A DNA stretch of 64,000 nt from UBA6623 sp965248235 (GCA_965248235.1 CBDFIU010000003.1:1178001-1242000); one strand, 5' to 3'. Positions 1-9,455 are shown, counted from the first letter of the stretch. Notes: a model not told the origin generated them from the letters alone. Translations and numbers: made by a program.

Positions 1-127
1 TGGGTGTGGCGGCGACACTGTTTGAGGGCCGCCACCTACTGTTGGCTCCACGCTACGGCAGCGGACACCGCTCCCTCACGGTCGCGGCTCGGTTTGGTTG
101 CGAAACGGGGGAACCGACGAGTGCGCG

Positions 128-727
128 CTACAGCTCGCGGCGTCCGTCGATGGCTTCCATCATGGTGGCTTCGTCGACGTAATCGAGATCCGTCCCGACG
201 GGAATACCCATTCCGATGCGCGAAACCCGCACGCCGAGCGGCTTCAATAGTCGCGCCAGGTAGGTTGCCGTGGCTTGCCCCTCGGTTGTGGGGCTGGTGG
301 CGAGAATGATCTCTTGCACTTCCCCCCCCGAGAGCCGTTCGAGCAAGTTCTTGAGCTTCAGATCTTCGGGGCCGACGTTACGCAGCGGCGAGAGCGTCCC
401 GTGAAGAACGTGGTAACAGCCGCGGTATTGTCGGGTGCGCTCGACGGTGACGATATTGTTGGGTTGCTCGACGACACAGATTGTTTGCGCGTCCCGACCG
501 GCGTCTGAGCAGTAAGGACACAGCGGCCCTTCCGAGAGATTGTTGCAACGGCCGCAGAGCTGAATCTGCTCCCGCATTTCGACCACGGCGCGGGCCAGCC
601 TAGCGGACTCCTCCCTGGGAACACCCAGCAAGTGAAAAGCCATACGCTGTGCCGATTTGGCGCCGATCCCGGGAAGACGTTTTAACTCGTCCACCAAACG
701 AGACATCGGCGCGGCGAGATCATCCAT
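128..727 (-). CDS. recR: Recombination mediator protein RecR
   Basis: RecR works with RecF and RecO to load RecA onto SSB-coated gaps in the cytoplasm. The 199-residue product has the usual RecR length and order: a helix-hairpin-helix (LPGIGAKSAQR, about residues 18-28), a four-cysteine zinc finger (C58, C61, C70, C73, spacing CX2C-X8-CX2C), then the Toprim domain starting around VVEQ (85-88) with the SPTTEGQATA stretch near 145. The ATG at 727 is chosen because MDDLAAPMSRLVDEL is the expected N-terminus. It is the last gene of the minus-strand unit dnaX-ybaB-recR, an arrangement conserved across many bacteria, with 94 bp between it and ybaB that hold a small hairpin. No damage is visible. 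Family identification is certain. Confidence 0.97.
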   Translation of the reverse strand: MDDLAAPMSRLVDELKRLPGIGAKSAQRMAFHLLGVPREESARLARAVVEMREQIQLCGRCNNLSEGPLCPYCSDAGRDAQTICVVEQPNNIVTVERTRQYRGCYHVLHGTLSPLRNVGPEDLKLKNLLERLSGGEVQEIILATSPTTEGQATATYLARLLKPLGVRVSRIGMGIPVGTDLDYVDEATMMEAIDGRREL

Positions 728-769
728 GGCAATTCTCTACGATTCCACCAAGAGCACGGTATACAGTGG

Positions 770-789
770 GGCAGGTCTCCAGGCCTGCC
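770..789. repeat. Small hairpin between ybaB and recR
   Basis: The arms GGCAGG (770-775) and CCTGCC (784-789) pair perfectly around the loop TCTCCAGG, and the flanking GG/CC runs may extend the stem imperfectly. It lies between two co-transcribed genes, so it is more likely a REP-like element or mRNA-processing hairpin than a terminator; no T-run follows on either strand. Confidence 0.45.
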
Positions 790-821
790 TTTCCCCAACC
801 GCCAATTCCGCCGCTACTCCA

Positions 822-1133
822 TCACGGCATCATGCCCGGCGGCAAGCCCATCCCGCCCAGCATGCCGCCCATCTTCGACTGCGCTTCGTCGTCCACCCGC
901 TTCGCTGCCTCATTCACCGCGCCGCGCACCATGTCTTGCAGCATCTCGCGGTCCTCGAGCGCTTCTGCGTCGATGTCGATCGAAAGCACCTTCTTTTGCC
1001 CGTCCATCTTGACGGTCACCATGCCGCCGCCTGTCGACGCCTCGACGCGGATCTGCGCAATCTCTTCTTGCAGCTGCTGCTGCATCTGTTGCGCTTGCTG
1101 CATCATCTTTTGCATGTTGCCCGGTAGTTTCAC
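822..1133 (-). CDS. YbaB/EbfC nucleoid-associated protein
   Basis: Small DNA-binding protein (103 aa) of the YbaB/EbfC family, which binds DNA as a dimer and is almost always found between dnaX and recR. The N-terminal half is a long Gln/Met-rich helix (MQKMMQQAQQMQQQLQEEI), followed by the family's beta-hairpin containing EASTGGGMVTVKMDG and the helix VRGAVNEAAKRV; the tail is Gly/Met/Pro-rich. The start is GTG at 1133, overlapping the dnaX stop in GTGA, with a strong AGGAGG four to five bases upstream, so translation is coupled to dnaX. No damage is seen. Confidence 0.95.
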   Translation of the reverse strand: MKLPGNMQKMMQQAQQMQQQLQEEIAQIRVEASTGGGMVTVKMDGQKKVLSIDIDAEALEDREMLQDMVRGAVNEAAKRVDDEAQSKMGGMLGGMGLPPGMMP

Positions 1134-2932
1134 GGATACCTCCTCAGGTCTCGAACGTTTCGAACGCGGCCGCCGAAAGTCTTTTGGAATTCCCGAACTT
1201 CGGGATCGGCCAATGCACGGCGTTCCACTTCCGTCCCCGTCCCCTCCGCGTCGTCCCCCGACGACATCGGAGCATCGGCCAAACCGTTGGATTCGCCGTT
1301 TTCGTCCCGCGTGGAAGCCGTCAGCTTAGCGGACTGCGCCGAAAGTAAGTTTCCCAGTGTAACACGAACATTTTTGCCTACAATGTTCTGGACAGCGGCC
1401 TCGACGGCCTTCAAATTGATCTGCAGCGCCGCCACGTCATCGGGTGAAGGACGAATCTCCACCTGTCCGTTCACGCGCTTCACTTCGGCGTGCTCGACTG
1501 CATCGGCGGTGAAGTCGTCACCGTTTTGGCGAAAGGCCCTTACGACGGACTGTTGCAGGTCGCCCGGCGCATCACTCGCCGATTCGGGGGTAAAGGAGGT
1601 CTCCGCGGCCACACCGGGCGGCGGCTCCGGGGGGGCGATATCCGGTTCCGCCATCCTCGGCTCAATGCTCTCTAGCGCGGCCGCGGCCCGCGCTGCTGAG
1701 TCCTGCGTCGCCCCTTGTCCCGGCGAATCTCCGCCCGCCGCCGAGCCTCTTGTCGCGGAGCCGCCCCGACCTGGGCCCGTGCCTGGAGACGATTCGCCAG
1801 GCCCGCCGCCGCCCCATTCCGCCAAGACCGTCTCAATCGGCGTCAATCGACCGGCATGCACCAACTTCAGCAAGCCAATTTCCAGTCGAAAACGCGGCTG
1901 CACAGCCTGTTGTAGATCGCGATAAAGGTCCAAAGATAATTGCAAGTAACGGGTGAGGTCCTCTTGGCTAAAACTATCAAAAACTGAAGCCATGCGCCTT
2001 CGATCACCGGTGCCGGCGGCAATCAGGCGCGTGTCCGCTCCCGAGACCTTCATCACCAGCAGATTGCGGAAATAGCGCACCAATTCGCCGCTGAAATTCT
2101 GCAGATGACGTCCTTCGCGGTGGAGCTGATCGACGATTTCCAACATCCGCTCGGGTGTATTTTCCTTGAGTGCTAGGGTGATGGCGTCGGTGATTTCGGC
2201 CGGGATCGCTCCCAGTAAATCGCGCACCGGCGCGGCTTCGAGCTTTTTGGGGAAACTCGCTATCGCTTGGTCGAGAGTCGACAGCGAGTCACGAATGCTG
2301 CCGTCTCCGGCCAAGGCGATCGCGACCAGCGCATCTTCGTCGGCCTCGACGCCCTCTTTGTCGCAGAGCCATTTCAGATGCTCGACCACAAGCTCAAGTT
2401 CCACCATCCGAAAGGGGAAGCTCTGGCAGCGCGAGACAATGGTTGCGGGAAATTGCTGCGGCTCGGTGGTGCAAAGGATAAAGACCACCCATTCCGGCGG
2501 CTCCTCCAACGTCTTCAGCAATGCGTTGAACGCATCGGGCGTAATCTGATGCGCTTCGTCGATGATGAAAACCTTGTAGCGGTCTCGAACCGGACGATAA
2601 CGGACGTTCTCGCGCAGCTCGCGGATGTCGTCGATCCGTCGGTTCGAGGCGGCATCGATTTCCGTGAGGTCCATCGAATTGCCCGCCGCGATTTCGTTGC
2701 AACTCGAGCAAGCCAAGCAGGGCTCGACGGTGGGGCCTTTCTCGCAGTTGAGTGCCTTGGCGAGAATGCGTGCGAGCGTCGTCTTACCTGTGCCTCGCGG
2801 CCCCGAGAAGATGTAGCCGTGCCCGATTCGCTCTTGCGCAATGGCGTTGGTAATCGTCTGCTTGACGTGCTCTTGGTTGACGACTTCGCTGAACGTCCGG
2901 GGGCGATATTTGCGAGCGATGACTTGATACAT
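1130..2932 (-). CDS. dnaX: DNA polymerase III subunits gamma/tau
   Basis: DnaX is the clamp-loader ATPase of the replicative polymerase. The 600-residue protein has an AAA+ N-terminus with Walker A GPRGTGKT (44-51), a zinc module (C63, C72, C75, C78), Walker B with IIDEAH (123-128) and the SRC arginine finger (R168). These are followed by clamp-loader domains II-III to about 360. After that comes a Gly/Pro/Ala-rich linker of about 100 residues and a tau-like C-terminal region. The ATG at 2932 gives the expected MYQVIARKYRPRTF start. It is the first gene of dnaX-ybaB-recR. The 222 bp upstream were read for an SRP RNA gene, often found next to dnaX, and none was recognised. No obvious gamma-frameshift A-run was noted. 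Confidence 0.97.
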   Translation of the reverse strand: MYQVIARKYRPRTFSEVVNQEHVKQTITNAIAQERIGHGYIFSGPRGTGKTTLARILAKALNCEKGPTVEPCLACSSCNEIAAGNSMDLTEIDAASNRRIDDIRELRENVRYRPVRDRYKVFIIDEAHQITPDAFNALLKTLEEPPEWVVFILCTTEPQQFPATIVSRCQSFPFRMVELELVVEHLKWLCDKEGVEADEDALVAIALAGDGSIRDSLSTLDQAIASFPKKLEAAPVRDLLGAIPAEITDAITLALKENTPERMLEIVDQLHREGRHLQNFSGELVRYFRNLLVMKVSGADTRLIAAGTGDRRRMASVFDSFSQEDLTRYLQLSLDLYRDLQQAVQPRFRLEIGLLKLVHAGRLTPIETVLAEWGGGGPGESSPGTGPGRGGSATRGSAAGGDSPGQGATQDSAARAAAALESIEPRMAEPDIAPPEPPPGVAAETSFTPESASDAPGDLQQSVVRAFRQNGDDFTADAVEHAEVKRVNGQVEIRPSPDDVAALQINLKAVEAAVQNIVGKNVRVTLGNLLSAQSAKLTASTRDENGESNGLADAPMSSGDDAEGTGTEVERRALADPEVREFQKTFGGRVRNVRDLRRYP

Positions 2933-3154
2933 CGAAGTTCAGCTTAGCGGTTGAGTGACTGGGTCCAAGGCCCGACCCGCGCCACCGAGGAGTCAATTGC
3001 TAGATCTTCTCACAGCCGCCCCTCCCCATGCCGGACCCGAAAGACCGCTTCGGGGCCTCAACCTACTCCCGCTCCATTCACATCGAGGCCCCACGCCGAC
3101 TTTCAAGCTAGAATGGGGTTCCATCCCGATTGCAACCCCTCGCGCGCCGCATCC

Positions 3155-3940
3155 ATGTTGCTCTCGCCTTCGATGACGCCCCAACAAATCCAAGAGCAAA
3201 TCGCCGTTCTGGGACCGTGGTTCTACGAGTTCGACCTCGGCGAGGGGTTGCGTACGAAATCCGAACTTCCTCCCGAAGTTCGGGCGATCTTCGAGACGCG
3301 GCTCACGATGGTCAGCGGCGTCGTACAAGGCCACTTCGGCGATCGATTAGCCGATATTCAATGCATCGATGTCGGCTGCCACGAGGGCTTTTATTCGATG
3401 GCCATGGCCGCGCTCGGCGTGCCGCGTGTCGTGGGCATTGACGTTCGTGACAACAACCTTGCCAAGGCACGCTTCGTCGCCGCGGCCAAGGGATATGCCG
3501 GCATCGAATTCCAAGCGGGCAACTGCGAAGAGCTTTCCGCCGACAAGTTTGGTCAATTCGAGCTAAGCCTGTTTTTGGGCATTCTCTACCATCTTGAGAA
3601 TCCAATGCGCTGCCTGCGTAATATCGCGGCCTTGACCAAGGAGCTTTGCGTCATCGAAACCCAGGTCGTCGACGAAATCGTCGGAGCCACCGAATGGGGA
3701 TCGCGTGGATGGACCCGTCCCTATCGCGGCGTACTGGCGCTCATCGACGAGTCGGATGAGTTCCTGGCCGACAATACCGAGACCGGAGCCTCGCCGGTAG
3801 CCGCTTGCCCTTCACCCGCCGCTCTGATTTTCATGTTGCAGCAGGCGGGCTTCGCGCGAGCGGAGTTGATCGAGCCTCCCCCGAAGGCCTATGAACAACA
3901 CCGTCGCGGGAAGCGGGTGGTCTGTGCCGCCTACAAATGA
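3155..3940 (+). CDS. Class I SAM-dependent methyltransferase
   Basis: Predicted cytoplasmic methyltransferase of about 261 aa. The SAM-binding motif I is visible as CIDVGCHEGFYSMAMAALG, followed by VVGIDVRDNN (post-I acidic motif) and the FLGILYHLENP motif typical of small-molecule or sugar methyltransferases. The substrate cannot be read from the sequence. The open frame extends upstream to a TTG at 2951, but similarity to the family begins near MTPQQIQEQIAVLG, so ATG 3155 (or ATG 3173) is preferred. Its end overlaps the next gene by 50 bp, suggesting co-transcription with two GT-C-like membrane proteins; a role in modifying a lipid-linked or cell-surface glycan is an inference from that context only. 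Confidence 0.8.
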   Translation: MLLSPSMTPQQIQEQIAVLGPWFYEFDLGEGLRTKSELPPEVRAIFETRLTMVSGVVQGHFGDRLADIQCIDVGCHEGFYSMAMAALGVPRVVGIDVRDNNLAKARFVAAAKGYAGIEFQAGNCEELSADKFGQFELSLFLGILYHLENPMRCLRNIAALTKELCVIETQVVDEIVGATEWGSRGWTRPYRGVLALIDESDEFLADNTETGASPVAACPSPAALIFMLQQAGFARAELIEPPPKAYEQHRRGKRVVCAAYK

Positions 3941-5717
3941 GCAACCCCGCGGAGCGTTGTTCGGGCCGCAGGGTCTGGGTCTGCTCGCCATGGTCTGCGG
4001 CGTTTACATCGTCGTTCTGACCTATCTCTTTCCCGGGTACTTCGATCCTTTATATGCGATCCATTCCGATATCTATTTTTCGCCCGGCCTCAGTGCCCGC
4101 AACCCTTCGCTGACGGCTTACGTCGGCTGGCCGCGCCCGGCGGGGTATCTGGCGGTGCACCTGTTTGGCCTGGCCGGCGTCCAGGGCTCCATCTTCATCC
4201 TGATTCTCATCACCCTCCTGAGCACGGCTCTGACGGCCGATCTCGTCCAACGCATTGTCGGCCGCCGGCTGCCGCTGACGATGGTGGCCCTCTACGCCGG
4301 GTTGGTGTTTTCGCATCCACAGTTCTACGTCAACTACGTTCATGACACTTTGGCGACGCTTACGTACTTGTACGTAATCGCGGGTATGTGCGGCTGGTAC
4401 GCCTATCTCGAGAAACCCGACCCTTGGCGAAGGGTTCTTTGTGTTGTTCCGTTCGTGCTCGTCGCCTTCACCAAGGAAACCTATTTTGTGACGGCGGTGT
4501 TGTTTTGGGCCGCGCAGGTGTATTTGCGCGGTGGTCGAGTTCGCCGGACCGCCGCTGTCATCCTCGGCGTCGTCGTTGTCGCCGAGAGCGCGGGCCTCTA
4601 CTGGAACCTGCATTCCACCGAAACGTTCATGCGTCTCGACGACACATCGAGCGCCTACGCAATGGACTTCTCCCCGTTATCGATGGCAAAAGTGCTCTGG
4701 TTCTACGCCAAAGCCCTGATGCCGTTGGGCATCTTAATGGCGGTGCTCGCGGGTCTGTATGCCGTCTTCCGAGAACGACGCCTCTTTGTGCCGATCGGCG
4801 CTCTCTGTCTGGGCGGCTTCTGCGCCTTGCTGCCGCATGTGCCTCTGCCGCATCACCTCAGCGCGCAATACGCGGCCACCGGCGCGCCGTTACTCCTGGC
4901 TCCTTTCCTATTGGCCGCGGTGCCGTTTTCCGGGCTCTCCTCGAATCGATGGATCTTGGGAATAGGAGCGGCCGGGTTGCTTGCATTGGTAGTTTTCTTT
5001 CATCGGCCCGACTATGAGAAAAACCGCTGGGCCGTCGCACAAGAACGCATCAACCGCAATATCATGGACGCCGTCCCGCGTTGGAAGAATCTCCTGCCCG
5101 CTGACCGCCGCGTTCTCGTCACGGGTCTGCTCACTCCGGTCCATCCGTTCCACAGTCAGCACTACATCTTGCGCGAATTCGGCGAAACCCGCGAGTGGAC
5201 GGTCCTCGCCGCCCGCGAGATCCCAAAGAGCCACAAACCGCCCGTGCGTCTGACCTCGGCAACCGACGTTGACCTGTCAAAGTTCGACCGCATTTTCGCC
5301 TTCGCCCCCGACGGTAGCCTTGACGGCGAATGGTCGGGCCAACAAGCAGCCGCGCTCGAACAGGGCGCGGAAGAGGAGATCCCCGAAACCGACCTCGTTC
5401 TGTTCCCGGCGTTGGGGCCGATTCGAGAGGCGCTCCGCGAAGATCCCGAAGCGTGGTACAAGCGCCAGGAAGCCGGCCTCGTTTACTGGGAGTGGGGTCA
5501 AGCCGAACAAGCCGAAGCGATGCTGCTCGGGGCGGTCCGGCGGGGGGGCACGGCAAACCCCTACCCCTATTTCTATCTGGGACAAATCAGCGAAAGTCGA
5601 GGAGACGGCGACTGGGCGCGGCGTTACTACGGGTGGGCCGTCGAGCGCGAGGCCTCCTCTCCCAACCCGGCCTTCCAAGAAGCCCTAAAAAACGTCGGAT
5701 CCCCCTCCGAGGAATGA
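3891..5717 (+). CDS. Polytopic membrane protein, GT-C/mannosyltransferase-like, with TPR-like tail
   Basis: A 608-residue integral membrane protein with about eleven hydrophobic segments between residues 30 and 370. An extramembrane C-terminal part ends in a TPR-like helical stretch (KRQEAGLVYWEWGQAEQAEA followed by YFYLGQISESRGDGDWARRY, about 525-590). The first large loop after TM1 contains HSDIYFSPGLSARNPS, where GT-C glycosyltransferases usually carry their acidic catalytic motif; this suggests, but does not prove, a dolichol- or polyprenyl-phosphate-sugar-dependent transferase. The ATG at 3891 lies inside the methyltransferase gene in another frame, with GAAGG a few bases upstream. It is followed 80 bp later by a second protein of the same architecture. 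Confidence 0.6.
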   Translation: MNNTVAGSGWSVPPTNEQPRGALFGPQGLGLLAMVCGVYIVVLTYLFPGYFDPLYAIHSDIYFSPGLSARNPSLTAYVGWPRPAGYLAVHLFGLAGVQGSIFILILITLLSTALTADLVQRIVGRRLPLTMVALYAGLVFSHPQFYVNYVHDTLATLTYLYVIAGMCGWYAYLEKPDPWRRVLCVVPFVLVAFTKETYFVTAVLFWAAQVYLRGGRVRRTAAVILGVVVVAESAGLYWNLHSTETFMRLDDTSSAYAMDFSPLSMAKVLWFYAKALMPLGILMAVLAGLYAVFRERRLFVPIGALCLGGFCALLPHVPLPHHLSAQYAATGAPLLLAPFLLAAVPFSGLSSNRWILGIGAAGLLALVVFFHRPDYEKNRWAVAQERINRNIMDAVPRWKNLLPADRRVLVTGLLTPVHPFHSQHYILREFGETREWTVLAAREIPKSHKPPVRLTSATDVDLSKFDRIFAFAPDGSLDGEWSGQQAAALEQGAEEEIPETDLVLFPALGPIREALREDPEAWYKRQEAGLVYWEWGQAEQAEAMLLGAVRRGGTANPYPYFYLGQISESRGDGDWARRYYGWAVEREASSPNPAFQEALKNVGSPSEE

Positions 5718-5797
5718 CCGCGGGTAAAGAACCGCGACGAAAGCCCGCGTGTCACCGTCCACTACGCTAGGGTTGGAAAACGAACTCCCTCCCCATC

Positions 5798-7813
5798 ATG
5801 CCGGCCGGTCCACACGTCCGAACTCTTGTCATCGACTCGCTGCTGTTGACGTTGATCGCCGCGGCGCTGGTCTATCCGTTGTTCACCTTGGTCTACATGA
5901 ATAACTGGGCGTCGATTGAAGCGACCTTTATCGCCGACGCGCGTTTCCTGGCCGAGCATTGGCCGCACCCTCGATGGCAGCCGCTTTGGTATGGCGGCAC
6001 GCGTTTCGATTACATCTACCCGCCCGCGCTCCGCTATGGGACGGCCGGGCTCTCGATGCTCTTCGGTATTCCAGCGGCCCACGCTTACCACATCTACACC
6101 GCTTTCTTTTATTGCATCGGAATCGCCGGGGTTTACCTGATGGTCCGTGCGTTGAGCGGATCTCGCGGCATGGCCTGGGCGGCGGCGCTGGCCACGATGC
6201 TGGTTTCCCCGACGTATTGGCTGATGGAAGAGATTTACGTCGACGCGGCGACGCGCTTCATGACGCCGTGGCGCTTGCACGTTCTCGCGTTGTGGGGGGA
6301 AGGTCCTCACACCAGCGCTCTGGCGCTAATCGGCCCCGCTATAGCGGCGTCGTCGTTGACCCTAACGCGAGGAAGCCGTCGGGCGCTAGTTGCCGCGGCC
6401 GTGCTGAGTGCTCTCGTCATGGCCAATAACTTCTATGGCGGCGTGGCCTTGTCGATTTTTTTCGGCTTGATGCTGTGGTGCCTGTGGGTCACGCGGCGAG
6501 ATCACGGATTGTGGCTGCGCGGAGCAGCGGTGGCGGCCCTCGCTTACGGCTTGACCGCGTATTGGTTGGTCCCTTCCTACCTGACCGCCACGCTGGTGAA
6601 CCTCAAAGTGGTCCGCGCCGAAAGCAATATCCAGCACCTCATGGGGGGCGTGGTCGCGGCGGCCGGATTCTTCGTCATGAGCTATTGGTGGGGCAAGGGA
6701 CGCCCCGAGCGCTTCTACGCGTTGTTTCTGAGCGGCTTGTTTTTCATCCTTGGCGGGATGATCCTGAGCTGGGATTGGTTTGGAATCCGCATTGTCGGCA
6801 CTCCGGGGCGGCTGATTCCCGAGCTGGACTTGGCTCTCACTCTGGCGTTGCTTGAAATCATGCGTCGTTTCTGGAATCGTGCCCCCGGTTGGTCTCCCTC
6901 TCGCCCTTGGTTGCCTCGCGCGGCTCTGATTGCGCCGATGATCGTCGCGCTGCCGAATACGGCAAGCTACGTCTCTCACGCTTGGGAGATTTTCCCGGAA
7001 GACCGTTTTCCCGAACGCCGCATCGAATATCGCCTCAGTGGGTGGATGGCGGAAAACCTTCCCGACTCTCGTGCCTTCGTGGCCGGCTCGGTTCGCTTTT
7101 GGTACAACGCTTGGCACGACCTAGGCTATCTTTCCGGAGGCTCGCACCAAGGAATGCGCAACCAAAGCATCCTCCCGGCGATCAACGAAATTCGAACCGG
7201 GACGGACGGTGAGTTGGCGGCCCAGTGGGCGAAGAGTTTCGGCGTTGACGCGATCATCGTTAACGACGAGACTTCCAAGGAGTTTTATCACGACTACCCT
7301 TACCCGAAGAAGTTCGGGGGTGTTCTACCCGTGCTGAGGGACGAGGGCAAGGGTGACGTGGTCTACAAGGTGCCGCGTCGCTACCCCGGTCACGCCCGTG
7401 TCGTGAGAAGGCGCGACATGAGGGCGCTATCGGACAAAACACCCGACGAGTGGGGGGCCGAAGAACTCAACGCCTACGTCCGTACGCTCGAAGAGGGCCC
7501 CGAAGAAGCCGCCGCGATGGAGTGGCGGGGCACGGACGGAATCAACGTCAACGCGGAGTTCGACTATGGTGAGGCGCTGCTGCTGCAAGTCGCCTACGAC
7601 CCCGCGTGGCGGGCGTTTGCCGGCGATCGGCGCCTGCCCATCCGTCGCGACCCACTGGGCCAGATGTTGATCGAAGTGCCCGAGGGCCCTCTAGAAATAA
7701 CCCTGCTCTTCGACTTACCGCTGGAGAACGCCGTCGGCCGAATCTTAACCGCGATCTCGATTGGAGTCTTGATCTGGGTTTTCCTTGGCTCGCTTCGGCG
7801 TCGGACGATTTAG
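5798..7813 (+). CDS. Large membrane protein, GT-C/YfhO or PTPS-related type
   Basis: A 671-residue polytopic membrane protein with about a dozen hydrophobic segments between residues 10 and 400, a soluble, probably periplasmic, region from about 400 to 640, and one last membrane helix before the C-terminus SLRRRTI. The first loop holds DARFLAEHWPHPRWQPLWYG and TRFDYIYPPALRYG, which resembles membrane proteins annotated as '6-pyruvoyl-tetrahydropterin synthase-related' or YfhO-like, a glycosyltransferase-C fold. The ATG at 5798 begins MPAGPHVRTLVIDSLLLTLI, with the first helix directly after. It probably belongs to the same transcription unit as the methyltransferase and the preceding membrane protein. 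Substrate unknown. Confidence 0.6.
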   Translation: MPAGPHVRTLVIDSLLLTLIAAALVYPLFTLVYMNNWASIEATFIADARFLAEHWPHPRWQPLWYGGTRFDYIYPPALRYGTAGLSMLFGIPAAHAYHIYTAFFYCIGIAGVYLMVRALSGSRGMAWAAALATMLVSPTYWLMEEIYVDAATRFMTPWRLHVLALWGEGPHTSALALIGPAIAASSLTLTRGSRRALVAAAVLSALVMANNFYGGVALSIFFGLMLWCLWVTRRDHGLWLRGAAVAALAYGLTAYWLVPSYLTATLVNLKVVRAESNIQHLMGGVVAAAGFFVMSYWWGKGRPERFYALFLSGLFFILGGMILSWDWFGIRIVGTPGRLIPELDLALTLALLEIMRRFWNRAPGWSPSRPWLPRAALIAPMIVALPNTASYVSHAWEIFPEDRFPERRIEYRLSGWMAENLPDSRAFVAGSVRFWYNAWHDLGYLSGGSHQGMRNQSILPAINEIRTGTDGELAAQWAKSFGVDAIIVNDETSKEFYHDYPYPKKFGGVLPVLRDEGKGDVVYKVPRRYPGHARVVRRRDMRALSDKTPDEWGAEELNAYVRTLEEGPEEAAAMEWRGTDGINVNAEFDYGEALLLQVAYDPAWRAFAGDRRLPIRRDPLGQMLIEVPEGPLEITLLFDLPLENAVGRILTAISIGVLIWVFLGSLRRRTI

Positions 7814-7891
7814 CGATGGGCGTGCCGGGGCAAACTCTCCAGAAGTCCGCTCCCATTGCGTTTCCCGTCTGAACCCGCATACAATCGGCGG

Positions 7892-9376
7892 GTGCTCCGA
7901 CCCATCCTAATCTTGATCCTTATCGTCGCGGGCCTAACCGCGTGTGCCGGCCCCCGGAAAACTGCCCCCATTCCCAAGAAATCCAACTTCGTCGTCTTCC
8001 TGGTCGACGATCTTGGATGGCGCGACGGCGGCGTTTTCGGCAGCGATCTCTACGAAACCCCCAACATTGATCGCCTGGCGGCGGACGGCCTCCGCTTCCG
8101 CATCGGCTACGCGGCCTGCACAGTCTGCTCCCCGACTCGTGCCGCTTTGATGACCGGCAAGTACCCGGCGCGCACTCACGTCACTGACTGGATTCGCGGC
8201 CACCAGCGTCCTTTCGCCAAACTCAGCGTGCCCGATTGGACGATGAAGCTCGAAGCGCGCCACCGCACGATTGCCGAAGCGCTCGGCGACGCGGGCTACC
8301 GCACGGCTTCGGTAGGCAAGTGGCACCTGATGCCCAGCGGCGACGAGGACATGGGTGAATACTTCCCGGACAGGCATGGCTTCGACGTAAACATTGGCGG
8401 CAACCAGTGGGGCCAACCGGGCAGCTATTTTCACCCTTACGAACACGCGACGCGAGAAGGGCGGGGAATCGGTCCGATCCCGCCCGGCGGCGCCGAGGGC
8501 GATTATCTCACCGATCGGCTTTCAGGCGAGGCCGCGAAGCTGATTGAGGGTTTCGGCGGCGATCCGTTTTTTCTGTATTTCCCCTTCTATTCCGTCCATA
8601 CGCCGATTCAGGCGAAAGACCAAGACATCGAGCACTACCGCGCCCGAGTTAAGCAGGACATGATCCACACCGACCCGACCTACGCGGCGATGGTTACGAG
8701 CGTCGACCGCGGTGTCGGGCTGGTCCGCGCCAAACTCGAAGCCATGGGCATAGCCGACAACACGGTGATCATCTTCACCGGCGACAACGGCGGCCTGGAC
8801 CGCGACGGCACCCCGACCGAGAACGCTCCCATCCGCGAGGGCAAGGGTTCAGCCTACGAAGGCGGGGTGCGGACCCCGGCCGTGGTCTACTGGCCCGGGG
8901 TAACGCCCGCCGGGGCGGTCAGCGATGAGCCCGTCATCACGATGGATTTCTACAGCACGATCTTGGAGATCGCGAGCGTTCTACGTACGGCGGGCGAAAG
9001 CGATTTGCAAGACGACGCCGAGGAAATCGACGGCGTTAGTCTGGTGCCGGTTTTGCGCGACCCCGCGGCTCGACTCGGACGCGAGGCGCTTTACTGGCAC
9101 TACCCGCATTACCACACAGAGGGCGCGGCTCCCTATTCGGCGATCCGCGCCGGCGATTGGCGTCTTGTCGAGTTCTTCGAAGACGGCCGGGCTGAGTTGT
9201 ACAACTTGAAAGAGGATGTCGGCGAAAGCAGCGACCTCGCGGCACGGATGCCGGACAAGGCGGCGGAACTCAAGGCGATGTTGGCGGCTTGGCGCAAGGA
9301 GGTCGGGGCGCAATTGCCGACAGAGAATCCGAACCACGATGCGGCAAAAGATCGCGAAACTTGGCGGCGTCGATAG
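7892..9376 (+). CDS. Sulfatase (formylglycine type), lipoprotein
   Basis: Arylsulfatase-like hydrolase, about 494 aa, predicted to act outside the cytoplasm on sulfate esters, probably of polysaccharides. The metal-binding VDDLGW (D39, D40), the formylglycine signature CSPTRAALMTG (C79 is the residue converted to formylglycine, R83 conserved), GKWHL and the later IIFTGDNGG metal site are all present. A TTG at 7856 would give a longer product. GTG at 7892 is preferred because it gives a clean lipoprotein signal, LRPILILILIVAGLTAC, with the lipid-attached cysteine at residue 18. A formylglycine-generating enzyme is not in the window. It converges with the CxxCH gene, with two hairpins between them. 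Confidence 0.9.
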   Translation: MLRPILILILIVAGLTACAGPRKTAPIPKKSNFVVFLVDDLGWRDGGVFGSDLYETPNIDRLAADGLRFRIGYAACTVCSPTRAALMTGKYPARTHVTDWIRGHQRPFAKLSVPDWTMKLEARHRTIAEALGDAGYRTASVGKWHLMPSGDEDMGEYFPDRHGFDVNIGGNQWGQPGSYFHPYEHATREGRGIGPIPPGGAEGDYLTDRLSGEAAKLIEGFGGDPFFLYFPFYSVHTPIQAKDQDIEHYRARVKQDMIHTDPTYAAMVTSVDRGVGLVRAKLEAMGIADNTVIIFTGDNGGLDRDGTPTENAPIREGKGSAYEGGVRTPAVVYWPGVTPAGAVSDEPVITMDFYSTILEIASVLRTAGESDLQDDAEEIDGVSLVPVLRDPAARLGREALYWHYPHYHTEGAAPYSAIRAGDWRLVEFFEDGRAELYNLKEDVGESSDLAARMPDKAAELKAMLAAWRKEVGAQLPTENPNHDAAKDRETWRRR

Positions 9377-9399
9377 GCTGGGCGTGTAAGCCCGCGGAA

Positions 9400-9454
9400 G
9401 GACAAGCTGAGAGCTTGTCCGGACTTTGGGTTGGGACAAACACGAGTGTTTGTC
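9400..9454. repeat. Two perfect hairpins between convergent genes
   Basis: The first hairpin is GGACAAGCT-GAG-AGCTTGTCC (9400-9420). The second is GACAAACA-CGAG-TGTTTGTC (9435-9454). The second reaches to within two bases of the stop of the convergent gene. They may act as a bidirectional terminator, but there is no T-run. The CGAG loop is shared with hairpins at 20469, 54471 and 54508 whose stems differ, so they look like members of a dispersed palindrome family. Confidence 0.6.
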
Positions 9455-9455
9455 T

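Noticed and set aside
1130..1140. Programmed frameshift or unusual coupling at dnaX-ybaB
   Set aside because: The GTGA overlap with a strong ribosome site is ordinary translational coupling, and this gene order is common.
2933..3154. Possible SRP (4.5S/6S) RNA gene upstream of dnaX, where it is common
   Set aside because: On the minus strand there is GGGTCCGGCATGGGGAGGGG, superficially like the SRP apical loop, but the conserved GGAAGGAAGCAGCC part is absent and no matching stem was found.
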